From NCBI GenBank assembly GCA_902802585.1, contig CADCMR010000004.1:1-64000 (forward strand): 64,000 bases of DNA, read 5' to 3'. This DNA is from an uncultured bacterium (GTDB taxonomy: Bacteria; Verrucomicrobiota; Lentisphaeria; Victivallales; UBA1829). Below are positions 48,801 to 56,494 of this stretch, in pieces. Positions within the stretch are counted from its first letter, which is position 1, and each line of letters starts with the position of its first letter. The position numbers and the translations under genes are program-made. Below the pieces are notes generated by a model. That model was not told the origin of the DNA and ran no database searches. It was given only the letters and a program-made list of their open reading frames with translations.

Positions 48801-50099
48801 GAAGACGGCATGGTCATGGACGCCATGCCCGTGATGGAAATGGCGGTGGAAGCCGATGCCGCTTTCGCCGAGGAACGCTCGTCCGGCGCGAAAGGCAAGC
48901 CCGGCTCCGCCAATGCGTCCAAGTCCATCAAGTTGAACCAGTGGACCTCCGGCGCGGACTACCTGAAGGAGATCGAAGGTGCGAAGGACAAGGCGCAGGA
49001 ACGTTACCTCGAACTGCGCGCGAAGAACGCCGACAACCTCGGATTCTTCGTGGACTGCGCGGATTATTTCGCCCGTAACGGTCAGAAGGAGTTCGCGGTC
49101 CGCGTGGTCTCCAACCTCGCCGAGATGCAGCTCGAAAACCGCATGCTCCTGCGCGTGCTCGGCTACAACCTGAAATACCTCGGCGAACTCGACGCCGCGG
49201 AGACCGTGTTCCGCAAGGTGCTGGAGCTCGCGCCCGAGGAGCCGCAGTCCTACCGCGACCTCGCGCTCGTGCTCGCCGCCGCGGGACGCTGGCAGGACGC
49301 CGCCGACATGATGATGAATGCGATCGTGAAGAAGCCCGACGGACGTTTCAAAGACGTGGAGCTGATCGCCATCACCGAGCTGAACAACATCATCGTGAAG
49401 GCGAAGCGCGCCGGGATCGACGTGAAGGACGTCGACAATCGCCTCGTGCATCCGCTCGAAATGGACCTCCGCGTGACCATCGGCTGGGACACCGACATGT
49501 CCGACATGGACCTGCACACGATCGACCCGACCGGCGAGGAGTGCTTCTACCAGCACCGCCTGACCACCAACGGCGGTCGCAACTCGTTCGACATCACGCA
49601 GGGCTACGGACCCGAGGAGTTCATGGTCCGCAACGCGCTGAACGGCGACTACCGGATCAGGACGCACTACTACGGGCAGCGCGCGCAGAAGATGATCGGC
49701 CCCGTGACCCTCTACGCCGAGATCGTCACCGACTTCGGGCGGCCCGAGGAAAAGACCGAGACATTGATGTTCCGCCTCGCCACCCGCGACGAGATGGTCG
49801 ACGTCGCCACCGTGACCACGAAGGGCTCCAAAGTCACACCGAAGGAACCGGAACGCCGTTATCCGCCGAAGAATCCCGTGATCGACGACCCGCCGGTCGT
49901 CATCATGGGCGGCGGCGCCGCGCCCGACGTCAACCGCATGTACCAGGTGCGCGCCAACGAGACGCTGGAGGACATCGCCGAATCCCAGCTCGGGGACCGT
50001 TCCCGCGCGCAGGAGATCGCCCGCGGGAATGCCGACAAGCTCCGCGACGGTCAGCCCGTCACCGGCTCCATCCTCACGCTCCCGCCCCGGAATCGCTGA
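45867..50099 (+). CDS. Membrane-anchored VIT/vWA protein with anti-sigma-like N-terminus, YfaP-like and LysM domains
   Basis: The 1410-residue multidomain protein is coupled to the ECF sigma gene (start inside it, GGAGG six bases upstream). Order: a charged cytoplasmic segment (1-58); one transmembrane helix (about 59-80); a Gly-rich repeat region (about 191-288); a Pro-rich stretch (about 326-352); a VIT domain (about 355-490, with VEKKRAQEVFEAIERKG); and a vWA domain (about 585-760) with MIDAS DASGS at 596-600 and FTDGIQTFG. Then a Lys/Glu coil, a second Gly-rich patch (about 937-968), a TPR-like section (about 1050-1180), a YfaP/DUF2135-type domain (about 1200-1315, GWDTDMSDMDLH) and a C-terminal LysM (about 1355-1408). 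It is probably an envelope scaffold or sensor. The role is inferred from architecture. Confidence 0.88.
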   Translation: MNKHNEHDGGARDLDALLGKLKERHDAREQSGIFTSEDEFKRRFFAAAKAKERPHFPMVWKIAACVAVCLFAFQLVLTTLKDDSSTMRTDGYGVPGVDMAVDAQTPAAFGAAVPEDVAAEDETMPMLLASIEGSDEAAEEGAMTDGGAMVAASLALAQNNDAEQPAVMARKMTEPEVSAGDIVDSASFARQSGGFGGGAGGFGGAAPAGGMGGFGGGAGGGAPARQQPGMGGFGGGFGGGAGGGAPARQQPGMGGFGGGAGGAASARQPGMGGFGGGVGGAAPGRTARMLNADSAQKNASDAAANTLMKSTNVADQKGARTMNETQDLYLRPRPRPFVEPRVILPPIRILPPPRPADPKLVPVVVSEVSAKVRIRGEIASTEFEAVVTNPNPLALEGEFTLPLPAGATVTGAALDINGKMIDAAIVEKKRAQEVFEAIERKGADPALVESVGGNSYRTRIYPIPARGSRRIRITFISEVDRVDGAPIFTLPMRFENELEKASIRVEVMDPAAAPQVESAPFANLNFERWENALLGERTLEHIALPEDLRITVADKPAPVQTERFGGENFFLVAATFPAAANAADFNAPKSVSILWDASGSRASNDHAPELELLKQFFASDLMKNATVDVNVSVLRNTLEPAKTVTVKDGDASVLLDFLKKTAYDGGTDFLGLEQFLAAVPADACVFVFTDGIQTFGKGAQSIPAAKNRTAFVSVSTTSETSYMEYLADASGANARYLNLARMTPSAALSDLLAPAPVALESVKIDGADAKYKELRSGDVVRMAGTFPDGKHKLEIKFAGMPATSFDLDSAAVTDGKMIRTLYGMMKLEAAKRNPKTTPSEFLTLGQMYGLVTPGTSMLVLESLDQYLEYSIRPPETLPEWRAKYDERQAQIAKDKAKEKADAATEKDRRIDQLAKRYQSEIIDWYDGKVRPQPLYKGGFGGGGGLRPMGGAAAGGMGGFGGGAAMRNSAPGLSRSVEAEDGMVMDAMPVMEMAVEADAAFAEERSSGAKGKPGSANASKSIKLNQWTSGADYLKEIEGAKDKAQERYLELRAKNADNLGFFVDCADYFARNGQKEFAVRVVSNLAEMQLENRMLLRVLGYNLKYLGELDAAETVFRKVLELAPEEPQSYRDLALVLAAAGRWQDAADMMMNAIVKKPDGRFKDVELIAITELNNIIVKAKRAGIDVKDVDNRLVHPLEMDLRVTIGWDTDMSDMDLHTIDPTGEECFYQHRLTTNGGRNSFDITQGYGPEEFMVRNALNGDYRIRTHYYGQRAQKMIGPVTLYAEIVTDFGRPEEKTETLMFRLATRDEMVDVATVTTKGSKVTPKEPERRYPPKNPVIDDPPVVIMGGGAAPDVNRMYQVRANETLEDIAESQLGDRSRAQEIARGNADKLRDGQPVTGSILTLPPRNR
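46497..46730 (+). repeat. In-frame tandem repeats encoding MGGFGGG...ARQQPG units
   Basis: Four head-to-tail coding units of 57, 69, 54 and 54 bp (46497-46553, 46554-46622, 46623-46676, 46677-46730). They encode MGGFGGGAGGGAPARQQPG and close variants. Units 1 and 2 share long stretches of identical nucleotides including third positions, which points to recent duplication. All unit lengths are multiples of three, so copy number can change without frameshift. Confidence 0.9.
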
Positions 50100-50123
50100 C
50101 AAAGACTGAACACAGGTTTATCG

Positions 50124-50168
50124 GAAGGTACGCGGCATCGGCATCCCCGGTCCGCGTCCTTCTTTTTG
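50124..50168 (+). terminator. Intrinsic terminator of the sigma/VIT operon
   Basis: GAAGG-T-ACGCGG (50124-50135, one bulged T) pairs with CCGCGTCCTTC (50152-50162), followed by a TTTTTG run. Confidence 0.85.
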
Positions 50169-50192
50169 TTTGCCTTAGCAGAGACTATACAG

Positions 50193-50212
50193 ATAGGTCT
50201 TATAAGACTTAT
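50193..50212. repeat. Palindromic intergenic element, copy 2
   Basis: A 20-bp near-perfect palindrome centred on GTCTTATAAGAC (50197-50208), with flanking ATAG and TTAT; TATAGG recurs just after. Its TATAGGTC-TAT flavour matches the element at 31050-31069. It is AT-rich and intergenic, just past a terminator. Confidence 0.5.
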
Positions 50213-50261
50213 AGGTACTATTCTGTTTGTGGTCAGCTGCTGCCTGTAAACAGGCATTAAG

Positions 50262-50292
50262 GAAGCCGCACCCGGGATTCGGATGCGGCTTC
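50262..50292 (-). terminator. Hairpin after the GH31 gene
   Basis: On the minus strand GAAGCCGCA (50292-50284) pairs with TGCGGCTTC (50270-50262). A second hairpin (GCCTG/CAGGC, 50242-50255) follows. T-runs are short, so strength is uncertain. Confidence 0.5.
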
Positions 50293-50327
50293 GAAGTCTT
50301 GCAAGTCGGCGCGGATGCGCCGGAAGA

Positions 50328-53003
50328 TTACTTTTTCAGCTTCACAATCACTTTCTTGCCGGAGTATTTGACCTCGGCGTCGGGTTTCGCGACGTTGTCC
50401 GCACCGGCATTCTTCTCGTTCATGAGGCAGACGCGGAACGTGCGTTCCTTCAACATGCCGTCGTATTCGCCCTCGCGGTCCGCGATCGTGAGCTCGCCCT
50501 TCGCGTCGTTCCACTCGAATTTGATACGGGTGAACTTGCCCTGTTCGTAGGAGTAGTCCCTGCCGTTGTCCTCATACAGGGAGTAGGAAGCGTCCTTGCC
50601 GGGATACACGCGGATCTCAAGCGTCTCGGGCAGTTTCTCGTCGACGTACTGCATGGGCTCGCCCCAGGGCAGGATCGCGCCCGCCTTCACGAACACCGGG
50701 ATGCGGTCCAGCGGGGCATCGACTTTTGCGACACTGTTTTCCTTATACTGTTTCCCGGTCCAGAGATCGTACCAGCCTTTCTTGTTGGCCGGCATGTAGA
50801 CTTCCGCCGTTTTGTCCTGGGACGTGACGGGCGCGACGAGCAGGGAGGGGCCGAGCATGTATTCGGTTTCGTTCTGCGCGGTCAGAGTGCCGCCGGGGAA
50901 GTCGGCCATCCACGGCCGCATCATGATGCCGCCTTCGAGCGCGGCGTCGGCCGCGGCGGTGTAGATGTAGGGCAGCAGGCGGTAGCGGATGTCGAGATAC
51001 TTGCGGAAGACCTTCTCCGCTTCCTCGCCGTAGCGCCAGAGTTCGGTCTGGCTGGTGTAGCCGTGGACGCGCAGGATGGGCGCGAACGTGCTGTACTCGA
51101 ACCAGCGGAGCATGCGCTCGATGTATTCCTTGTTCCTGTACTGGTCGCCGGGACGGAAGAACCCGCCGGTGTCAGTGGTCCAGTACGGGATGCCGCTCAT
51201 CATCATGCCGAGACCGGAAATGATCTGCGTGCGGAAATCGCTCCAGTTGCTGCCGACGTCGCCGGACCAGATCACGCTGGGCTGGCGGCTCTGTCCCGCG
51301 AATGCGCAGCGGGTCAGGATGAGGGCGCGGCGTTCGGGCTGCGCCTGGCGCAGGCGGTCATAGGCTGTCGTGTTAACAATGAGCGGATAGACGTTGCGGT
51401 ACTCGTTGCCGCGTCCGAGCGTGATATTGCGGTTGTGCAGGTCATCGTTTTCGGGCTCGGTGGCGTCGAACCACCAGCTGTCGATGCCGGTGGAGAGGAT
51501 GTCGGAGACGATGGTGTCCCAGTAGAGCTTGGCGGCTTCAGGTTTGGTGAAGTCGATCCAGTCGGTGCCGCGGATGTAGCCGTCGAGCGCGACCATCTTT
51601 TCGGCGAACGGGTTGTCCTTGCTCGCCTTGGACCAGACGGAGAGCATGGAGTGCGCGTTCAGCTTGTGGACTTCGTCGTTCATGCCCTTCGGGTCGGCGA
51701 AGCGACGGGAATCGAAGTGCATGGAGTTCCACTTGCCGGAATCCCACCACTGCCAGTCCTGCACGATGATGTCGACCGGGATCTTGCGGTTGCGGAATTC
51801 ACGGAGATTGGAGAGCAGGTCGTCCTGCGAGACGTAGCGTTCGCGGCAGTGCCAGTAGCCGAAGGCGTATTTCGGGAGCATGGGGGTCTTGCCGCAGAGT
51901 TCGCGGTAGGTCTTCATGGTCTTCTCGGCGTTGCCGGAGATGTAGACGTAGTCGATCTCCTTCGCGTCGTCGGAACGGAACGTCGTGAAATTGAGGTTGC
52001 CCTTGAGCGGACGGACCTTGAGCGATGTACGGTCTCTCGCCTCGTTCTGGACGGTTATGGTGTGTTTGCCTTTTGTGAGATTCGCCTGGAATCCGATGAC
52101 CGGGGGCAGCCAGGTGTTGCGCTGTTCCACGATGAGCCTGTCGTCGATGAGGACGACATGGCGGCGCGCCATGGTCTGACCGCAGTCAAGTTCGAATGCG
52201 TAGAGGCCGTCCGCGTCCGCCGTGAACTCGCCGGAGAGGGTGTTGTCGCGGCGGAATTCGCGCCGTCCGCCGGTCGCCGTGGTGACCTCGACGGTCTGGC
52301 CCTGTCCTTCGGCGACTTTCTTCAGTTCGATGGGCGTGTCAGCGGGGTTGAACTCCGTGCGGCTGTAGTTGTGCCAGAGCAGGCCGTATCCGGCGGTGGA
52401 GTAGAGGAACGGCACGGACGCCTGCGTGTTGACCTGGATGAGCTGGCGGGGCTGGTTCTTGATGTTCAGGACGCTGTCCTGGAACTGACCGAGGCCGAAC
52501 TGGAATTCCGCGCCGGGAGATACGAATGTCGATTCGACGCAGTAGGAATCGGCGGCGGCGTCCCTTGACGGGGATTTCCCGAATTTCCGGGCGCCGACGT
52601 TTTCCTGAAGATTGGAGGACGGGTGTTTGGCGTCGGAAAAAGACAGGGTGCTGCCCTGATAGCGGACGGAAAGATCGTCGATCGTGCAGGTAAAGCCGTC
52701 GGCATTCTGCCTGACTTTCGTAAACGCCCGCGGCTTGGCGCCGGTAAGGATGAATTCCGGTTTGTTCGAGAAGGTTTTGTTTTTCGTGCTGCGGACACGG
52801 ACGGAGTTGTCCGTCAGCGCGGTCAGCTCGATCAGCGTACCGTCTTTTGCGTGGTACGTGAACGATACCGGACTCAGTGGATTTACCTCCGCATCGGCGG
52901 TGTAAGCCGACTGAAGACAGGACGGGACGAACGCCGCTGCGGAGAGCACCGCGGCCACGGAGAACGCGCGCCACATCGTTTTTCTGTGGGGGATGAATGT
53001 CAT
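50328..53003 (-). CDS. Secreted GH31 glycosidase with PA14 insert (alpha-xylosidase/alpha-glucosidase)
   Basis: The 891-residue exported hydrolase has an N-terminal signal ending in a lipoprotein-like VPSC at about residue 29. An N-terminal beta-sandwich follows, interrupted by a PA14-like module (about 245-345, GEFTADADGLYAFELDCG and RHVVLIDDRLIVE). This arrangement is known from GH31 alpha-xylosidases acting on xyloglucan oligosaccharides. The (beta/alpha)8 barrel carries the nucleophile Asp513 in WWFDATEPE and the acid/base Asp582 in WSGDVGSNW. C-terminal beta domains end it. AAGGAG is eight bases before the ATG. It is monocistronic. Substrate choice between xylose and glucose linkages is inferred. 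Confidence 0.92.
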   Translation of the reverse strand: MTFIPHRKTMWRAFSVAAVLSAAAFVPSCLQSAYTADAEVNPLSPVSFTYHAKDGTLIELTALTDNSVRVRSTKNKTFSNKPEFILTGAKPRAFTKVRQNADGFTCTIDDLSVRYQGSTLSFSDAKHPSSNLQENVGARKFGKSPSRDAAADSYCVESTFVSPGAEFQFGLGQFQDSVLNIKNQPRQLIQVNTQASVPFLYSTAGYGLLWHNYSRTEFNPADTPIELKKVAEGQGQTVEVTTATGGRREFRRDNTLSGEFTADADGLYAFELDCGQTMARRHVVLIDDRLIVEQRNTWLPPVIGFQANLTKGKHTITVQNEARDRTSLKVRPLKGNLNFTTFRSDDAKEIDYVYISGNAEKTMKTYRELCGKTPMLPKYAFGYWHCRERYVSQDDLLSNLREFRNRKIPVDIIVQDWQWWDSGKWNSMHFDSRRFADPKGMNDEVHKLNAHSMLSVWSKASKDNPFAEKMVALDGYIRGTDWIDFTKPEAAKLYWDTIVSDILSTGIDSWWFDATEPENDDLHNRNITLGRGNEYRNVYPLIVNTTAYDRLRQAQPERRALILTRCAFAGQSRQPSVIWSGDVGSNWSDFRTQIISGLGMMMSGIPYWTTDTGGFFRPGDQYRNKEYIERMLRWFEYSTFAPILRVHGYTSQTELWRYGEEAEKVFRKYLDIRYRLLPYIYTAAADAALEGGIMMRPWMADFPGGTLTAQNETEYMLGPSLLVAPVTSQDKTAEVYMPANKKGWYDLWTGKQYKENSVAKVDAPLDRIPVFVKAGAILPWGEPMQYVDEKLPETLEIRVYPGKDASYSLYEDNGRDYSYEQGKFTRIKFEWNDAKGELTIADREGEYDGMLKERTFRVCLMNEKNAGADNVAKPDAEVKYSGKKVIVKLKK

Positions 53004-53082
53004 GTTACAATCTCCTTGGGAACTTGATTGTGGAGTGATGAAACGGTTCGAAAAAACGGTTCGCGTTTGCGGACACGCCTAT

Positions 53083-53111
53083 ACAATAAATGCCCGAAGA
53101 GTGTTTTTCAA
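53083..53111 (-). promoter_or_regulatory. Promoter of the GH31 gene
   Basis: On the minus strand TTGAAA (53111-53106), 17 bp, TATTGT (53088-53083). Confidence 0.55.
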
Positions 53112-53224
53112 CATAAAAAAGGACGCACCCGCAGGAAAAATGAGGAAAAAAGAGAGTCGGAAGCGTTAATAACGTCAAAAGGAAACGTTTTTGAGCCGGA
53201 GAATAATGTGGAACGAGGCTGAAA

Positions 53225-53836
53225 TCAGTTGCCGCGGAGGCGGTCCTGGACGGCTTCGCGGATCTTCGCGGGATCTCTGCCGGGCGTGAGCGGCGTGCTC
53301 AGTTCGTTCCGGATGGACTCGCGGATACTCGCCGGGTCGTTGCTGGCGCCCGGCGCGGCGGCGGAAGAGGCGGGTGCGGATGCGGACGACGGGGCATCCG
53401 TGAGGTCTTCCTTGCCCGAGGTGGTGAGCAGGGGGAGGTTCTCCAGAATGGATTCGCGGGTCTGTCCGACTGCGGCGTCCTTGCCCTTGGTGAAGATGTC
53501 CTTTGCGGTCTGGATTGCCTCCTGGCGGGCGCATTCTTTCGCGAGGATCATTTCCTGTTTGCAGAGGGTCCAGCAGTCGGAAATGCGGATGAGGGTGTAG
53601 CTGAGGAGTCGGTCGAATGCGACGGCTTCCTTCGCGGCGGAGATGTCGCCGGACTTGATGCCTTCGATGGCGCCGACGACCTTGTCCTTCGCGGATGCGG
53701 ACGAGGTTGACGAAAGGGAGGAAACGGGGACGTCGGTGACTTCCTGCGCGCGCAGCACGGCGGTGCACGGGATCAGGAAAACGGAAACGGCGAGTGTGCC
53801 AGCGAGGATGAGAGTGCGAGCCTGAATTGCGGTCAT
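53225..53836 (-). CDS. Secreted protein of unknown function
   Basis: The 203-residue protein has a signal peptide ending near LRAQEV. A helical mature part (KDKVVGAIEGIKSGDISAAK, split by Ser/Ala-rich linkers) carries two Cys in SDCWTLCKQE. Two similar C-terminal motifs occur, DPASIRESIRNEL and DPAKIREAVQDRL, about 28 residues apart. GGAGG lies upstream of the ATG at 53836. It is 28 bp downstream of plsX and probably the last gene of the rpmF-plsX operon. No family was recognised. Confidence 0.7.
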   Translation of the reverse strand: MTAIQARTLILAGTLAVSVFLIPCTAVLRAQEVTDVPVSSLSSTSSASAKDKVVGAIEGIKSGDISAAKEAVAFDRLLSYTLIRISDCWTLCKQEMILAKECARQEAIQTAKDIFTKGKDAAVGQTRESILENLPLLTTSGKEDLTDAPSSASAPASSAAAPGASNDPASIRESIRNELSTPLTPGRDPAKIREAVQDRLRGN

Positions 53837-53864
53837 GTCCGCGGACCTCCCCCCGTCGAAGGCA

Positions 53865-54929
53865 TCAAAGATGCGTGGTCAGCGGCGGCTGCTGCTGATC
53901 GGGCGTGCGGTGGGGCGGCGGCGCGAATTCGATGCCGCACTCGGCGATGCGCGTGGAGATGCGGCTCGGGAGGCCGCGCTTCGCGAAATCGTTCGCGACC
54001 TTGATGGCGTTGCGGACCGCCTTCGGCGTGGACGCGCCGTGACCGATGATGCAGACGCCGTTGAGTCCGAGGAGCGGGGCTCCGCCGTACTCTTCGAAAT
54101 TGCTAATCGCCTTCACATCGGCGAACGCCTGCTGTGCGAGGAGGGCGCCAGTCTTCCGGATGGCGTTTTTCATGATGCTTTCCTTCAGCCATTGCCGGAT
54201 GGCGGAGGCGATGCTCTCGGCGGTCTTCAGGACGAGGTTGCCGGAGAAGCCGTCGCACACCACGACGTCCGCGCTGTGGAAGAACATGTCGTGCCCCTCG
54301 ACGTTGCCCACGAAGTTGATGGGCATGTTCGAGAGGATCTTGAACGCTTCCTTGGTGAGTTCGTTGCCCTTGATGTCCTCGCCGCCGACGGAGATCAGAC
54401 CGATGCGCGGCTTTTCGATGTTCTGGAACATCTGCGCGTAGACCTCGCCGAAGATGGCGAACTGCGCGAGGTTCAGCGGCGTGCAGTCGGTGTTCGCGCC
54501 GGCGTCGACCAGGATGAACCTGCCGCCGACCGCCGGCATGAATGTCGCGATGGCGGGACGGTCGACGCCCTTCAGGATGCGCATCTTGACCTTGGACGCC
54601 GCCACTGCTGCGCCGGTGTGACCGGCAGAGATGACGGCGTCGGCCTTGCCTTCGGCGGCAAGCGTGGCGCAGACCGTGATGGAGGAGTGTTTCTTTGCGC
54701 GGATCGAGGTGGTCGAGGGTTCGCCCATTTCGACGACTTCCTCGGCGTGGACGAGCTGGAGGTGCGGACCTTCCTTCAGGTGTTCTTTCTGAAGATAGTA
54801 GGCGAGCTTGTCCAAGTGACCGACGAGCAGGATGTCCACATCGGGATACATCCGCAGGGCGTCGGCGACGGCTTCGACCACGACGGCGGGCGCGTAATCG
54901 CCGCCCATTGCATCAACCGCGATCCTCAT
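53865..54929 (-). CDS. plsX: Phosphate acyltransferase PlsX
   Basis: Makes acyl-phosphate from acyl-ACP for PlsY-dependent phosphatidic acid synthesis. The 354-residue protein begins MRIAVDAMGGDYAP, the family signature. Further landmarks are SAGHTGAAVAAS, RPAIATFMP, VDAGANTDC, GNVEGHD and CDGFSGNLVLKT. An extra Pro/Gln-rich tail (PPPHRTPDQQQPP) extends the C-terminus. It lies 40 bp downstream of rpmF, a common pairing, but neither yceD nor fabH is adjacent. Confidence 0.95.
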   Translation of the reverse strand: MRIAVDAMGGDYAPAVVVEAVADALRMYPDVDILLVGHLDKLAYYLQKEHLKEGPHLQLVHAEEVVEMGEPSTTSIRAKKHSSITVCATLAAEGKADAVISAGHTGAAVAASKVKMRILKGVDRPAIATFMPAVGGRFILVDAGANTDCTPLNLAQFAIFGEVYAQMFQNIEKPRIGLISVGGEDIKGNELTKEAFKILSNMPINFVGNVEGHDMFFHSADVVVCDGFSGNLVLKTAESIASAIRQWLKESIMKNAIRKTGALLAQQAFADVKAISNFEEYGGAPLLGLNGVCIIGHGASTPKAVRNAIKVANDFAKRGLPSRISTRIAECGIEFAPPPHRTPDQQQPPLTTHL

Positions 54930-54969
54930 CGAAACAACTCCAATTGAGGTGGGATTATTGCTCTGGAAA

Positions 54970-55149
54970 TTACTCGGCGACGGTCAGGACCTGGCGACCT
55001 TTGTACATGCCGCAGGAGGTGCAGACGGAGTGCGGAGCGACGGGCTTGCCGCATTCCTTGCAGAACGAAGCCTGGACGCCTTCGTAACGGTTCGCGGCCT
55101 GGCGCTGGCGGCGTTTCATTTTCGAGACTTTGCGTTTCGGGACTGCCAT
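54970..55149 (-). CDS. rpmF: 50S ribosomal protein L32
   Basis: The 59-residue protein begins MAVPKRKVSKMKRRQRQA, the L32 signature. It has a complete four-Cys zinc ribbon, CKECG and CTSCG, so it is a C+ (zinc-binding) paralog. AAGGAG lies eight bases before the ATG. It opens the operon with plsX. Confidence 0.96.
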   Translation of the reverse strand: MAVPKRKVSKMKRRQRQAANRYEGVQASFCKECGKPVAPHSVCTSCGMYKGRQVLTVAE

Positions 55150-55207
55150 GATAAGACTCCTTGGTTAGCAGTTATGATATGGTATTGGATTACATCTTGA
55201 AATAATT

Positions 55208-55235
55208 AATATACCACGAAAACGGCGATTTGCAA
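55208..55235 (-). promoter_or_regulatory. Promoter of rpmF-plsX
   Basis: On the minus strand TTGCAA (55235-55230), 16 bp, TATATT (55213-55208). Confidence 0.7.
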
Positions 55236-55317
55236 ATTTAAAGCGCGTATTTCGAATGGAAAATCGCGCATTTTCCCGGTTTTTGTGCATCCGCATGGAA
55301 GGAAACGCGGAGATGAA

Positions 55318-56157
55318 TCAGCTCTCCGCCGCCGAACGCATGACGTCCACCGGAGCTTCGCGGCCGGTCCAGATGCGGAACGATTCCGCGCCCTGGTGCA
55401 CGAGCATCGGCAGTCCGCCGGAAACGCGGAGTCCGCGCGCACGGCAGCGGACCAGGATGTCCGTCTCGCGGTAGATGGTGTCGAAGAGGCAGGCGGAGGA
55501 CGGAATCAAATCCGGGGCGATGGGCGAGCCGTCGCCGTCGCGGAGACCGAGGCTGGTGCACTGAATGACCAGATCCGAGCCGTCGAGCGCATTTTTGACT
55601 GTCGGAAGATCGTTGAGCGCGGCGAATCCGCAGTCCAGCGCGGGGGCGTGCTTCAGAAGCTCGTCCGTGAGCTGCGCCGCTTTCTCAGCCGTCCGGTTCA
55701 GGATGCGGATGCGGTCGCAACCGGCGTCAGCCAGATGGAACACCAGTGCACGGACCACGCCGCCGCAGCCGAGGATGCAGACGTTCGCGCCTTTCAGCGG
55801 AAGCCCGAAAGCCTCCTGCACGGCGCGTTCCAGGCCGGTCGCGTCGGTCGTGTCGCCGAAGAGCCTGCCGTCGCGGACGGAGACCGTGTTGACGCTGCCC
55901 GCGAGCGCGGCGCGGGGGGTGATGCCGTCGAGGAACGGGATTACGGCGTTCTTGTGCGGGACGGTGATATTGAATCCGCTCAGGGAGGTCCGGGCGGAAT
56001 GGAGGAATCCGGGCAGACCTTCCCGCGTGACATGGATGGCTGTGTAGTCGGCGTCGATGCCGAGCGCGCGGAACGCGGCATTGTGCATGAGCGGGGACCG
56101 GGAATGCCCGATGGGATCGCCGATGACGGCGAAATGGAGCGTGGATGCGGAAGGCAT
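55318..56157 (-). CDS. aroE: Shikimate dehydrogenase
   Basis: Reduces 3-dehydroshikimate to shikimate with NADPH in aromatic amino acid synthesis. The 279-residue protein has the shikimate-binding HSRSP (Ser19, Ser21), the catalytic Lys69 in NITVPHK and Asp105 in DTTDATG. The nucleotide-binding region has ILGCGGVVRAL instead of the usual GAGGA. ILNRT and GLPMLVHQGAESF follow. It is the last gene of a short run that begins with a coiled-coil membrane protein, 33 bp after a tiny lipoprotein gene. Confidence 0.94.
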   Translation of the reverse strand: MPSASTLHFAVIGDPIGHSRSPLMHNAAFRALGIDADYTAIHVTREGLPGFLHSARTSLSGFNITVPHKNAVIPFLDGITPRAALAGSVNTVSVRDGRLFGDTTDATGLERAVQEAFGLPLKGANVCILGCGGVVRALVFHLADAGCDRIRILNRTAEKAAQLTDELLKHAPALDCGFAALNDLPTVKNALDGSDLVIQCTSLGLRDGDGSPIAPDLIPSSACLFDTIYRETDILVRCRARGLRVSGGLPMLVHQGAESFRIWTGREAPVDVMRSAAES

Positions 56158-56190
56158 GGGGGGACCTCGCGTGAAAAAGTGGTGCGAAAA

Positions 56191-56349
56191 TCAGTTGCGG
56201 AACGCGTCGCCGTATGGATTGGTCTCCCACGCGGCGGGGGAATTGAACGGCTTCGGATTGCGGCCGGAGCGTTCCTGCGTAGAACAAGCGGCGGCGCCGA
56301 GGAAAAGCGCCGCCGCGAGAGAGCCGAGGATGAGATAACGGAGCATCAT
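56191..56349 (-). CDS. Very small predicted lipoprotein
   Basis: A 52-residue frame with a lipoprotein-type N-terminus (MMLRYLILGSLAAALFLG, then AAAC with Cys22). A short hydrophilic mature part follows (about 30 residues, ending PYGDAFRN). There is no strong ribosome binding site, but it starts seven bases after the stop of another tiny gene, so it may be translated by coupling. It is the right size and place for an accessory envelope peptide. It could be missed by automatic annotation. Confidence 0.6.
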   Translation of the reverse strand: MMLRYLILGSLAAALFLGAAACSTQERSGRNPKPFNSPAAWETNPYGDAFRN

Positions 56350-56356
56350 GGCGTCG

Positions 56357-56464
56357 TCAGAACATCATGAATTCGCGCATCTCCATGACCTGCATGACGA
56401 TCGTGGCGATGAGGGTAAGGAGGGTAATCACCGCAACCGCAAGAAAGAACTTGGATCTGAACAT
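56357..56464 (-). CDS. 35-residue single-helix membrane peptide
   Basis: ATG at 56464 to TGA at 56357 encodes MFRSKFFLAVAVITLLTLIA, then a Met-rich end (VMQVMEMREFMMF). It has basic residues first, one hydrophobic helix, and then a short tail. AGGAAAGG eight bases upstream supports translation. It is 30 bp downstream of the coiled-coil membrane protein and seven bp upstream of the small lipoprotein, consistent with a membrane complex of three. Confidence 0.65.
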   Translation of the reverse strand: MFRSKFFLAVAVITLLTLIATIVMQVMEMREFMMF

Positions 56465-56494
56465 GTGAGTGCCTTTCCTGTTTTGGTTCGAAGA

